NCBI GenBank assembly: GCA_963921825.1
Contig: OY997590.1
Coordinates: 51,105,039-51,169,038, forward strand
Length of the DNA stretch: 64,000 nucleotides
Reading direction: 5' to 3'
Source: Erodium maritimum
Lineage: Eukaryota > Streptophyta > Magnoliopsida > Geraniales > Geraniaceae
The position numbers and the translations under genes are program-made. Positions 10,571 to 22,180 of this stretch are shown here, piece by piece (the stretch's first letter is position 1; each line of letters begins with the position of its first letter). The notes beneath the pieces are model-generated. The model worked only from the letters and a program-made list of their open reading frames with translations, ran no database searches and was not told the origin of the DNA.

Positions 10571-13500
10571 CCTGAAAGCGAAAAGGAAATAGGTTAAGGA
10601 ATTAAAAAGGCCGATTAAACAGAATACATAGCACCTATAATTAGAGCACACCATCACACCACCACCAACTACCACTCTCACCCAACATCAAACCCATAAG
10701 TCAATAACAACAACACCAACACGAATGAGCAGCGGTCAAAAAATAAGTTTGGATGGAAATTGCTCAGCACCACATGAATACAGTTGAGGGTACAGAGTAT
10801 GTGGTATCCCAGACAAAGCTAAAAGCAAACCCATTTGATTTACGGATGCAAAATAACTTCTTGTTAAAAAGTATAAATGGGAAAAGGCCTCTCACCATAA
10901 CCAACGAAAATAAGGGGGGAAAGGGCATCCTAAACTAAAGACAGTCTCTGAAATCTGGGCCCGAAGGATCACATAACCAATAAAAATGAAAACTCATGAA
11001 AGCCCGAACGCATGGCCGGAATGCAACAACACGCCGCCCAAAAAACTAACCTAAAGCAAATATTGAAATGTAAACACTATCAAATGAACTTTGAGCGATT
11101 CAAACCGGGGAAAAGGCCATTCTAACCCGAAGGCATCCTGAAACCAACTAAACCTAGAATAGTTCACAGATAGTCATGCTATAAAAACCCAAGACAATGT
11201 CAACCTGAATAAGTCTGCTAAACAAATAATCAAAGTATGCATGACTAAGAAGTTCTGGGTTGAACCCATAAAGGAAAAACTACTCCGAAAACAGCCGCCA
11301 ACAAAGCAAACAAACAGTTTAAGAATGCATAGAAGGAGAACGAATGCAAAAAATAACCAATACCAACCACAAAAAAAAGTACTTTTTTCCTGTAGTTAAG
11401 GACAATATCCAAACCCATCTACTTTGAATTTCCAAGACCTAAGCGCAGTTCTGGCAAATATCCGAACTTATAAAAGCGACCATATGAAACACTTCAGCAG
11501 CACCATAACACAAAGCATGCCATAAAGCTAACAAAGCTCAAACCAAACCAGCATCCAACATGGAGGTTTGAAGTCAGGGAAAACAAAACCCCGACACCAA
11601 TTCATTCCAGTCACATGTATTTTCTCCCATAGTAAAAATAAAAATCAATATGTGAACCTAGTTGGGACTGTTTGTTCTAAACCCGCTTTTGAATCCCAAA
11701 ACCAACATCAACTCTATACAGTTAGCCTATGAAACCCCTCAGCAGCACCATACATGTTATTTAGTATACCATAAATGTTCATCTAGAGTGACAATATCAA
11801 ATAACACTTGTTGGCTAAAAAAGGTTAAGGTTTAACTTAACCCTATATGAAACTATAGGATCTACAATAAACATGAATCTCACTGCAGGTCTAAAACATG
11901 GGAGAAGTGCGCCCTCTAATCAAATATCATTGAATCAGAACCCCAAAATAAATTCTGATTCCTAAACATCAACGTTCATAGCATAGAAACCCATCAGCAG
12001 CACCATACATGTCATTTATTATACCATAATTTATCATCTACAGTGACAATATCAAATAACACTTGTTGGCTAAAAAAGGTTAAGCTTTAATTCGATTATC
12101 AAATAACACTTGTTGGCTAAAAAAGGATAAGTTTTAACTCAATGGTATCTGAAATTGTAGGATCTACAATAAACATGAATCTCATTTCAGATCTTAAACA
12201 TGAGAGATGTATGTCCTCTAATCAAATATCATTGAATCAAAACCCCAAATTAAATTCTAATTCCTAAACACCAATAGTCACAGCATAGAAATGATGAATT
12301 TCAGGAGCAGTGTAGCAAAAATTAACATATGAACGTATCTGGAAATAACACTTGTTGGCTAAAAAGAGGTTAAGCTTGAATTCGATTATCAAATAACACT
12401 TGTTGGCTAAAAAAGGATAAGTTTTAACTCAATGGTATCTGAAATTGTAGGATCTACAATAAACATGAATCTCATTTCAGATCTTAAACATGAGAGATGT
12501 ATGTCCTCTAATCAAATATCATTGAATCAAAACCCCAAATTAAATTCTAATTCCTAAACACCAATAGTCACAACATAGAAACGATGAATTTCAGGAGCAG
12601 TGTAGCAAAAATTAACATATGAACGTATCTGGAAATAACACTTGTTGGCTAAAAAAGGTTAAGCTTGAATTCGATTATCAAATAACACTTGTTGGCTAAA
12701 AAAGGATAAGTTTTAACTCAATGGTATCTGAAATTGTAGGATCTACAATAAACATGAATCTCATTTCAGATCTTAAACATGAGAGATGTATGTCCTCTAA
12801 TCAAATATCATTGAATCAAAACCCCAAATTAAATTCTAATTCCTAAACACCAATAGTCACAGCATAGAAACGATGAATTTCAGGAGCAGTGTAGCAAAAA
12901 TTAACACTTGTTGGCTAAAAAAAGGTTAAGCTTGAATTCGATTATCAAATAACACTTGTTGGCTAAAAAAGGATAAGTTTTAACTCAATGGTATCTGAAA
13001 TTGTAGGATCTACAATAAACATGAATCTCATTTCAGATCTTAAACATGAGAGATGTATATCCTCTAATCAAATATCATTGAATCAAAACCCCAAATTAAA
13101 TTCTAATTCCTAAACACCAATAGTCACAGCATAGAAACGATGAATTTCAGGAGCAGTGTAGCAAAAATTAACATATGAACGTATCTGGAAATAACACTTG
13201 TTGGCTAAAAAAAAGGTTAAGCTTGAATTCGATTATCAAATAACACTTGTTGGCTAAAAAAGGATAAGTTTTAACTCAATGGTATCTGAAATTGTAGGAT
13301 CTACAATAAACATGAATCTCATTTCAGATCTTAAACATGAGAGATGTATGTCCTCTAATCAAATATCATTGAATCAAAACCCCAAATTAAATTCTAATTC
13401 CTAAACACCAATAGTCACAGCATAGAAACGATGAATTTCAGGAGCAGTGTAGCAAAAATTAACATATGAACGTATCTGGAAATAACACTTGTTGGCTAAA

Positions 13501-13927
13501 AAAAGGTTAAGCTTGAATTCGATTATCAAATAACACTTGTTGGCTAAAAAAGGATAAGTTTTAACTCAATGGTATCTGAAATTGTAGGATCTACAATAAA
13601 CATGAATCTCATTTCAGATCTTAAACATGAGAGATGTATATCCTCTAATCAAATATCATTGAATCAAAACCCCAAATTAAATTCTAATTCCTAAACACCA
13701 ACAGTCACAACATAGAAACGATTAAAACCTAGGTTAAACTAACAGGGCTTTGTTTATGCTGTAATGACAACATAAGAAATGGGCAGAAAAATACCCTAAT
13801 CGAAAGCATAATCGAAACCCTAATCGAAAATAATCAAGAAACAAACATGCAAAACCTAATCGAAAATACCCAGGTAAAAAATCCAAATCATAAAACATGA
13901 AACACCGAAGCAAGGACAGAAACTAAC
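10571..13927 (-). other. Probable 5'UTR intron of the RPA-like pseudogene
   Basis: The acceptor CTTTCAG at about 10572-10578 sits 18 nt upstream of the ATG at 10553. A good donor, CG|GTTAGTTTC, lies at 13927. The intron would be about 3.4 kb. Its part 10572-11480 is AT-rich with nothing recognised, and the rest is mostly the tandem array. This is inferred from splice consensus only. Confidence 0.5.
11797..13728. repeat. Tandem array of ~290-bp units
   Basis: A unit with AACACTTGTTGGCTAAAAAAGG, GGATAAGTTTTAACTCAATG, GGATCTACAATAAACATGAAT and TCTAATTCCTAAACACCAA recurs head to tail. The anchor GGATAAG lies at about 12125, 12415, 12714, 12971, 13262 and 13552, giving periods of 290, 299, 257, 291 and 290. 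The 257 spacing reflects a missing ~35-bp piece in one unit. Each unit carries an internal ~43-bp duplication of the CACTTGTTGGCTAAAAA segment. The last six units are nearly identical, while the unit at 11797-12090 and traces at 11480-11797 are much more diverged. This suggests recent amplification from the right side. Confidence 0.95.
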
Positions 13928-14277
13928 CGATGAGACGGACTTCAAATCGCCTTCAGAACACAACTGGGTCGAAGGAATTGAGCTCGCAACACGACTGGAA
14001 GGATGAATTTGAGTGGGAAGTCAGGGATATGGGAATGGATATATGGAGCAGCCGAACCCGTTCAATGGTGCAAGCCATTAAACCCTAGGTCAACAGTAAC
14101 GGAAATTGGGCTTGAATAGAGGGAGAAACGGCCGGACTGAGATAAATGCAAGGAAGCAAAAGGGGATGGAGTGGAGGCGTGAGAGTAATGGATGGAAGCC
14201 GAAGGGCGCTCAGTGGAGACGATGCGCGAGAGAGGTCTGTCGAAGAATGGTGTGAGAGGAACAGTGCCACGCTGCCA
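13928..14277 (-). other. Probable 5'UTR exon of the RPA-like pseudogene
   Basis: Pyrimidine-rich on the minus strand, as plant leaders often are, and ending at the donor CG|GTTAGT (13928/13927). The 61-codon frame inside it looks like a chance frame. The transcription start is not determinable. No TATA box was assigned on this strand. Confidence 0.4.
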
Positions 14278-14700
14278 TTAGTCCTCCTATTACATTAGTA
14301 AGGATTACCAATTGATTGGTAAGAAAGTCTTTCCTTATTCAATCTCTACTTTGATGGACGATAGAGATTGAATCATAATGAAACCCTAATAAGGAATCTT
14401 GGTCCTCTCTCCAACTATAAATACATGTGGCTTATTCCATCATAAGTACTACACAATATACAAACAACTAAAGGAATGTATAGGAAGGGGAGAGAAACTG
14501 AAGTTCATAAAGCAAACTACGTGGACTTTGATCTCTCATATACTATTGGGGAGTACGTAGGCAATCCGAGTATGTTCCGGAGACAAGTATGTTATGTCCA
14601 ACCAAGATCATTTACAAGTACATCTACAACCATGAATGGAGGTATTCCTAAAACCCTCTCCATTTTTGTATTATGTGATTGATTGTGATGCCCACGATTT
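14278..14700 (+). repeat. LTR-like fragment (probable copia)
   Basis: A TATA box (CTATAAATAC at about 14418) is followed by a leader with the CTACGTGGACTTTGAT...ACGTAGGC block that also marks the R region of the copia LTRs D, C, H and F. No TG...CA boundary or partner was found, so this is a piece of an old LTR rather than a gene. The 68-codon frame at 14476-14682 lies inside it and is not called. Confidence 0.5.
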
Positions 14701-16101
14701 AAGGTTCATGTAAATTATGACTTACAGAAGTGAGTAGCATACGACACTACTTTGCCAAACGTTGTTTATTATTGTACTCCGTCACGCCGTCTCGCCTCGG
14801 CATACTCTGAAATGATGTGTGGCGTTGCTTTTGATCATTCATCGCAATAATATTAAATAAAAAACATTTAAAAAAATAAATATACTATATACATCGCCAT
14901 TGTAGCCTTATCGCCTCACAACGTCGCTACAACCTATCTCTTTCGTCTCCCATTTTCGTCATTTCTATCGACGACATGACTACTTCAAGACTTCCTTACT
15001 ATATCTAAGAAGAGCACCGACTTATTTCAACTGCCTTGAGCATGTACTGTGGAACGGAGTATTGGGAGAACATCTACCTCCAATTCTTCGTAGAAGCATC
15101 GATCAACGCGGCTCTCTAGACTACAAAAACACACACAAAAAAGATCATTAGGGAAGAGTCACCTAAAGGTCTGTAATTCGACGAGATTTATCGTGCACAT
15201 GTTCGATATCGCCTAAATGACTCTTAGCAGCGGCCGAAGATGACTTGTGAGGAAGATTTTGAAGACTTTTCTTCTTGGGTAGGATCTGCATGGTAGATGT
15301 AGGTGGGAAAACTTTGACAGCTCATTTGCCCTAAGATCTGTCTGGTACTCACATCTTATATGCACCTGTAATTTAAAAATCATCCATAAGCGAGTATCGT
15401 ATTCAAAAAGAAAAAATACTGTAAAAATATATCAACAACCTAAAAATTTTATGAAACAAGCTAGAAGAAAGTTGAAAAGAGAAGGAAAGAAATCTGGGGT
15501 GCCTCCCGATGACGTTTTGTTTAATGCCCTTTAGTTTGGCGGATAACCTCAAGCACCCTACAATTGATCATTAACCCATCCCAACTATTTCATTGTCTAT
15601 GTAAATGGATACGCCCTACATCACATTTCTTTCTCTAGATGTATCAATCTCATGACGGTACGAGAATGTTGATTGTAAGTAAATATATCTAGCTCGAACT
15701 TGAGGAAAACCAAGATACTAGAAACAATTGAGATAAATATATGAATACGATAGTATGAAAGAATAATGAATGGGCGAATAAAAGAATTGGTTAGATAGAT
15801 ACACAATTGATTTTTAGTATTACAAATATGCTCTCTGAGAATGCTCTGTTCTATCACTTAATTTGGTCTTAGGTGGTCCATTGAAGGTGATCGGTGTGTA
15901 GGGTTATAATGCTCGGGGCATCCAAGATAGGAGGATCTGTTCAATCGTTTCTGGACGGCTTTCTAGAGACCGTGGTCATATTCTGCCTCGACATACGTCT
16001 GTTCGAGTTGGACCGGTTCCAGCAATTATAAAACATACGGGACTTTGCAAAGGTGCAGGGACATCGAGGATGGATAATTACGCCTCCTCCTCCGACGAGA
16101 T
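14701..16101. other. Intergenic stretch with gypsy scrap near 15.5 kb
   Basis: No gene recognised. Around 15495-15565 a GGGGTGCCTCCCGATGACG segment resembles the conserved LTR block (GGGTTGCCTCCC) of several plant gypsy elements, so an old LTR scrap is likely. The rest is AT-rich with stops in all frames. Confidence 0.4.
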
Positions 16102-17514
16102 TGTTAGTCTTAGTGCCTATAGTCCAATCGTAAATGTCCAAATATAAATATCATCGTTAGCAATAAAATTAAAGTGGTTTTATATCACTTATGTGTTGGA
16201 GTAATATATCGAATAGAACCATAGATCGAGATAGATTACACTCGATGGATTCCTAGTCAACAAAGCTTCACTAGAAGCGACTAGTATGAAAGATGGCTCT
16301 TTATGGGTTGCGTTCTGTTAGTCTTTATAGATATCATGTGGGACATGATATTGGACGACTCATCTTGAATATATGTCATAGATGGAGTCGTGAACATAGT
16401 TAGTGTTGTAGCTTGTCATGTATCCTTAGACAAAGGAGTCTTTGTGATCGCTATACAGTCAACAATTGAGTTTGACCTAAGCCTAACGTTGTCCGTAACA
16501 TGGCTTGCATAACGGCTAAGATTTTCTTGGGGACGGGTTGCATGAGTGACACGAAAGATGGCTCAGGGATTTATCCCTCATACTGAGATATGGGAAAGAT
16601 ATCGGTTCTCGGCCGCTTCATCGAGAGTTACTGAAAGAATAGCATGGCTATGCACATGATACTGGGTATCATATATTCAGTCACCTCAAATATCAAGAAA
16701 CAGTGATTGAGAATAATGAGGATGACGGTTCTATTCCTATCTCAATCAGGATATCGAAGATAAAAGGATAGTGACATAGACGACGAAAAGGTTAGAATCG
16801 ACAGGGTCAATTCGTTATGCAGTGTCAGGCAACACTAAAGTCTCGTTAGTTGCCACTTCTATGGGATCAAGTAAAATGAGATGTTACGTTGAGCTATTGA
16901 CATGCATAAACCTAAGGGTCACGCCGGAGGATGAAACTCATTGACACATTTATGGAGAATGCCCAAAAGGGAGTTGTCTCGGGACATGACCAAAACTGGG
17001 TTTTGGGTCATGTGCCCGTAAGTGAATAGGACTTTACGGATCGAGGCAAGACTTTGAGTGTTGGGATTGATCACATCGGATAATGTTGGACATTTCTTAT
17101 ATGGAAGGGTTGGAGGCGATGAGCCCGTCATCGGACCTCGTTGGACACGGCCACATGCCATGTTCCAAGAGGCCCATGCAACCAAGTCTCATGGAACTAA
17201 TTAATCAAGTCTTGATTAATTAGTACTAAGTAAGAAAGACAAGGATTAAGGTGTTGGTGATTCACCACCTAACCCCATCTTCTCTAGTCATACTTAGCAC
17301 TATACGTGTCCTATTTACACCAGGCTTGTCCAATACTATTTTTTATTATGTTGATGGGATAAGATGACTTCAGAGTCATCTTTTCAACACAATAACAAAC
17401 ACACGACACAAATAGGAAGAATTTTTTTATCCCCCCCCCCCCCAATATTTCGGCCAAGGCAAACTCCCATCTCCATTTATGGGTTTCTTGAGTCCTCATA
17501 AGAAGAACTACATT

Positions 17515-18365
17515 GAGACTAGCTTATCCAAACCCGAGGAAGAAGCTATCAACAACACCAAGAAACAAGCTATCAGCAGCATTCCAAGCATGCGACTAGC
17601 ACCAAGGAAAAGATCAGGAACTAGAGCATTACGAGAGGAGTTAAACAAACAAATGGAGAATCTAATTACACTTATGTAGCATGGGGAACTCCAAGAAGAC
17701 GTGAACACCAAGGCAAATCAAGAAGACATTCAAGATCAATTCAAGACTTCTTCAAATCTGTTTTTGCCTCTTCAAGGAATTAATGAAGCTATTTTGTTTA
17801 TCATTTCAAAGGAGATTCAGCCCCTCAAACCATTCAAAAACATTAAATATCCAAGGAAATCAGATTATTAATGAGTTACTTTTGTTGTTTTGCATATTTC
17901 CATCATTTGGTTTACCAAGAGTCTTTAGTCATTAATTAGAGTTAAATGTAATCAATTTTCGACCCTTGAAGGTCATCTGCTACTGGACTATTTAATAAAG
18001 TCCCTTCTCAGCATGTATTATGCAAGTTTTATGAAATAAAAATTCGAGTTTTCTTCTGGGAAGAACCTTAAAGCATTTTAATCTTCATGTGCGCGAATCC
18101 TTGAAGTTTCAGTGTTTCGACTTATCACAGACTTTCCATAATCTGTGTGGCGTCATTCAATCCACCCATCTATCTCCCTAGGTACTTAGATTCTTCAAAG
18201 AGTGATGTACGACCAGTTGAAGTAATCTCCATCTTCGATTCCACCTTCCATCCACTTGGTTCCTTAGAGAGTGTTGTACGGCCAGCCAAGTTTCTCCATC
18301 ATACCACCAATATCCTATATATTCTATCAGCAAGGCTTTCTTTAATCATACCACCACTTCCCTGT
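17515..18365 (+). mobile_element. Fragment of a Ty3/gypsy element inside LTR E
   Basis: Foreign to LTR E by comparison with LTR D. It contains a short reading piece (LAPRKRSGTRALREELNKQM) resembling the end of gypsy polyproteins. A non-coding stretch with TGTACGACCAGTTG / TGTACGGCCAGCCA repeats, typical of an LTR, follows. It replaces a small part of the LTR and has no clear target duplication. A broken fossil, family below superfamily level not assigned. Confidence 0.5.
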
Positions 18366-18434
18366 ATCACCCGGTGTTCTTGTTATGGTATGAAAATGTT
18401 GATGTTTTTCTTGTGATTCTAATCTTTGGTAGTT

Positions 18435-19772
18435 TTTTTTATAAGCTCGAAAAAATTTATTAAGAAAAAAACCCCTTCTAAGTAGGAAGAGACGAAGAAA
18501 GAAACGATAACAAAGGAGCTCTTGAATAGAGCTAAGGGCCCAAAGCCCGAAAAAACGGGAACAAACCTGAAACAACTAACCCAAAAACAAAAAGAAATGC
18601 AAATGAACCGAACAACCCTCTTCAGAGACAATAATCCTTTTAAAACTTAGGAGGCCGGCTATGACGTTTCGGAGTTTTGAGAAGGATATCCTTCCACGGA
18701 CTACCCAACTCCTTCGAGACCGCATCCACGATCTCACAACTTGCTCCTTTAAAAGTTGATTTTGACCTCAGGTTCCACGCTTTCCAATGTCGGGCAATTT
18801 CTACAAACAACACATTCTCATTTATCATGTAACCGTTCATACCCTCAACAGCTGAAGAAGCTTCAGTGTTTGATTTGAAGCGCACAAACCCAAAGTATCG
18901 ACCGAGTTGATTTGGCTTCTTTGAAATAGAGACATGAACAATCTCACCATAAGCTTGAAAGAAATTTGTTACCCAAACCTCCGTTGATTCAAATGGGAGA
19001 TTAAAAATATAAATTTCATCTTCACCCAACCTCGGACGGGCCGATTCCTCAAGATCCACACAAGCTGAATCAGCCTTGGATTGGGTCAGATCTGCACCTA
19101 GGTCGACCTGGATCGGATCTGAAAAATGGGTATACCCCTGGGTCGGATCTGTCATCTAAGTTGGGCTCAAGGTAAGCCCAACACCAGACCCGAGCCCAAC
19201 AACATCAGCAAGCCCAGAATTTAAACTAACTGCGTCTTCTCCACAAGGCAAGTGCGCGACTTCTGCAATTCCAGCCGAATCAGGTTCAATTTCCTCACGT
19301 AAATCACGAACAAATCCAACCGATCCTCCCGCAAATCACGATCAAATCCAGCCAAATCCTCAGCATGACCAAACGAATCAGATTTGAAAATCAACTCCGC
19401 GGGATCGTCCAAAGATTTCTCCCCAGGGATCATCGTCAATCTTCCCGAGGAAAATTCCGGCGATTGATGCTCAACCAGCCTGGGTTTTGGCGACTGGTCC
19501 GCAACCTCCGACGTCTGAACACTATCCTCAGGTGCCCAAGCCGAACTGTTAGTTTCCCCTACAGACCGATCAATAGGCCCGATATAGATTATCCGATCAC
19601 CATCCAAGACATTGCTCTGTTTTTCTTCCCTTTCTGAACAAGTCATCTGTGAACCCAAACGGCACCGAGAAAAGGCCAGAAAAAGAACAAAACCATTTAC
19701 TTTGAACCCATGTAAGGTCTCAATGGCCTCAGATGCAGCAACCTTCGAAGTAAAACGAACGAAACCGAAACA
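18435..19772 (-). mobile_element. L1-type LINE, 5'-truncated, with RRM-type ORF1 and no ORF2
   Basis: On the minus strand the element ends TTAATAAATTTTTTCGAGCTTAT followed by A8, an L1-type 3' tail. TAGTT flanks it (18430-18434 and 19773-19777) as a short target duplication. It interrupts LTR E, since LTR D reads through this point. Its left 200 bp are 3'UTR and the rest is RRM-containing ORF1 sequence, starting abruptly at the right end inside an RRM. No endonuclease or reverse transcriptase sequence is present. A shared tail with the 325-bp insertion at 42741-43065 supports one LINE family. Confidence 0.8.
18640..19772 (-). pseudogene. LINE ORF1 with two RNA recognition motifs
   Basis: The right part begins within an RRM at RNP1 (LCFGFVRF) and runs to about 19221. 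The left part (18640-19155, another frame) holds a full RRM: RNP2 EIYIFNLPF, then GRYFGFVRFKSN as RNP1, ending ...TPKRHSRPPKF and a stop. RRMs bind RNA. In plant L1 elements an RRM in ORF1 is known, for example in beet L1 LINEs, and would bind the element's own RNA. The two parts are in different frames with a stop between them, so the copy is decayed. A host RNA-binding gene is less likely because of the LINE tail and target duplication. Confidence 0.75.
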
Positions 19773-19881
19773 TAGTTGATTCATGGTTTTAATGGTCTCT
19801 TGGTTTTATTTGTCATTCCGCTGCGAGTTGATACATACCCTACCCTACCTCGAGACCCAACAATGGTATCAGAGTCATGAT

Positions 19882-21569
19882 TGTTAGTCTTAGTGCCCGT
19901 AGTTCAATCCTAAATGTCCAAATGTATATATCATCGTTAGCAATAAAATTAAAGCGGCTTTATATTACTTATGTGTTGGAGTAATATATCGATGTGTGCT
20001 CTGATCTATGCCCACCATGTGAATAGAACCATAGATCGAGATAGATCACACTCGATGGGTCCCTAGTCAACAAAGCTTCACTAGAAGCGACTAGTATGAA
20101 AGATGACTCTTTATGGCTTACGTTCTGTTAGTCATTGGAATGGGATTCCGGAGTCTGATCATTGATATCATGTGGGACATGATATTGGACGACCCGCCCT
20201 GAATATGTGCCATAGATTAAGTCATGAACATATTCAGTGTCGTAGCTTGTCATGTATCCTTAGACCAAAGAGTCTTTGTGATCGCTATGTAGTCAACAAC
20301 TGAGTTTGACCTGAGCCTAACGTTGTCCGTAACAGGGCTTCCATAACGGCCAGGATTGGCTTGGGGATGGGCTACATGAGTGACACAAAAGGCGGCTAAG
20401 GGATTTATCCCTCATACTGAGGTATGGGAAAGATATCGGTTCTCGGCCGCTTGATCGAGAGTGATTGCAAGAATAGCATGGCCATGCACATGATATTGGG
20501 TATCATATCTTCAGTCATCTCACATATCAAGGAACGGTGATTGAGAATAATAAGGATGACGGCTCTATGCCTTATCTCAATCAGGATATCGGAGATAAAA
20601 GGATAATGACAGGGATGACGGAAAGGTTAGAATCGATAGGGTCGATTCGTTATGCAGTGTCAGGAAATACTAAAGTCTCGTTAGTTTCCACTTAAATAGG
20701 ATCAAGTAAAATGAGATTTTACGTTGATCTATTGACATGCATAAACCTAAGGGTCACACCGGAGGATGAAACTCATTGACACATTTATGGAGAATGGCCA
20801 AAAGGGAGTTGTCTCGGGACATGACCAAAAATGGGTTTTGGGTCATGTGCTCGTAAGTGAATAGGACTTTACGGATCGAGACAAGGCTTGGAGTCTTGGG
20901 ATTGATCGCGTCGGATAATGTTGGACATTTCCGGTATGGAAGGCTTGGAGGCGATGAGCGAATCACGGGACCTCGTTGGAAATGGCCACGGGCCATGTTC
21001 CAAGAGGCCCATGAAAGGCCCATGAAACCTAGGCCCATGGAACTAATTAATCAAGTCTTGATTAATTAGTACTAAGTAAGGAAGACAAGGATTAAGGTGT
21101 TGGTGATTCACCACCTAACCCAATCTTGTCTAGCCATACTTTGTCCTATTTACACCTTACTTGACACCATACTTGTCCCATGCCTTTAGTTGGACAAGTA
21201 TGGGTTTTGTTATGTTTAAGTCATCTTTTTTCAACATAACAAACACAAGACAAGAATAGGAAACACAACTTCTCTCCCCCTTCCCTTGCAATTTCGGGTT
21301 TGGCAAGATCCCACCTCCATTTTTGTGTTCTTGAGTCCTCAAAGAGAAGAACTACGTGGCTTTGATTCCCATGTGGATACGTAGGCGTCTTGGAGACTCA
21401 AGTCAATCATTCGTTACCCGGTGTTCTTGTTTTGGTAAGAACTAGTGCTGAATTTTTCTCATTTGAATCCATTCTTTGTTAGTTGTTTCATGGTTTTAAT
21501 CGTCTCTTGGTTTTCATTGATTTTCCGTTGCGAGTTGGTTCATCTCCAACCCTACCTCGAGACCCAACA
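19882..21569 (+). repeat. 5' LTR of copia element D
   Basis: 1,688 bp from TGTTAGTCTTAGTGCCCG to GAGACCCAACA. It has the CTACGT...ACGTAG hairpin block at about 21349-21386. It is full length and serves as the reference for the damaged LTRs E, G and H. A worn primer-binding site (ATGATACC...) follows. Confidence 0.9.
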
Positions 21570-22180
21570 ATGATACCTTTGGGATTCACAAGTCGGACTT
21601 GAAACTTTCGATTTTGCCATGTTGTCTTGCAAAATTGTTTGATAACATGTTTTATATTCTTCTTTATGGGTTTAATGCATGAAAAATGAATTTCTGAAAA
21701 TTATATCAAATCTGTAATATTTGAAAAAAGTTTGATTATCGGGTCTCGGGAGCGGGACTCTCAGGGAGCCAAAACCGAGACCGAGCGGGGCTCCGTTTGA
21801 CGGAGCTATGCCGAGCATGACCATTGGATAGTCGATATGACAAGCCAAGCCGTTTCGTTGGTCATGAAGAGTTTGGAGCCGTCTTGACAAACTCGAAAAT
21901 GAAATGTTCAAAAGTTTCAATTTTGAACGGTTTCAATAAACCAAGCTTAAAAAAATTCGAAACTTGGTTATCAATTAAAATCGGAAAATCACATGATGTT
22001 TGATAACATGCTTATTTGATAACACGATCTGTGATGTGATGTTGGCATGGTGTACATAATAGCCCCGAGCTCGATTTAATTATTTATCGCTTTTAACGGC
22101 CTGCGAGCCGTTATAGTTAGCGTGTAATAATTTATTTCGAGGTGTGGTCGTCGAACCACTTATTTGTATTATTTATTAAA

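Larger units (their letters stand above)
16102..19862 (+). repeat. Copia LTR E, interrupted by two foreign pieces
   Basis: Starts TGTTAGTCTTAGTGCC and ends CGAGACCCAACA, as the LTRs of copia elements C and D do. It is followed by ATGGTATCAGAGTC, a tRNA-Met primer-binding site. The LTR body is at about 16102-17515, 18365-18430 and 19773-19862. Between these lie a gypsy 3' fragment and an RRM-type LINE. Only 19 bp separate its end from LTR D. No coding part of its own remains visible. Confidence 0.85.

Noticed and set aside
11797-13728. CRISPR array or centromeric satellite
   Set aside because: Units of ~290 bp without spacers in a plant sequence exclude CRISPR. Six to seven units beside a gene are too few to call centromeric satellite.
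8521-14277. Helitron carrying the RPA-like gene
   Set aside because: RPA-like genes do occur in plant Helitrons, but no TC start, CTRR end with hairpin, Rep or helicase sequence was found.
18640-19155. Host RRM protein gene
   Set aside because: The frame lies inside an insertion with an L1-type A-tail and target duplication and is better explained as LINE ORF1.
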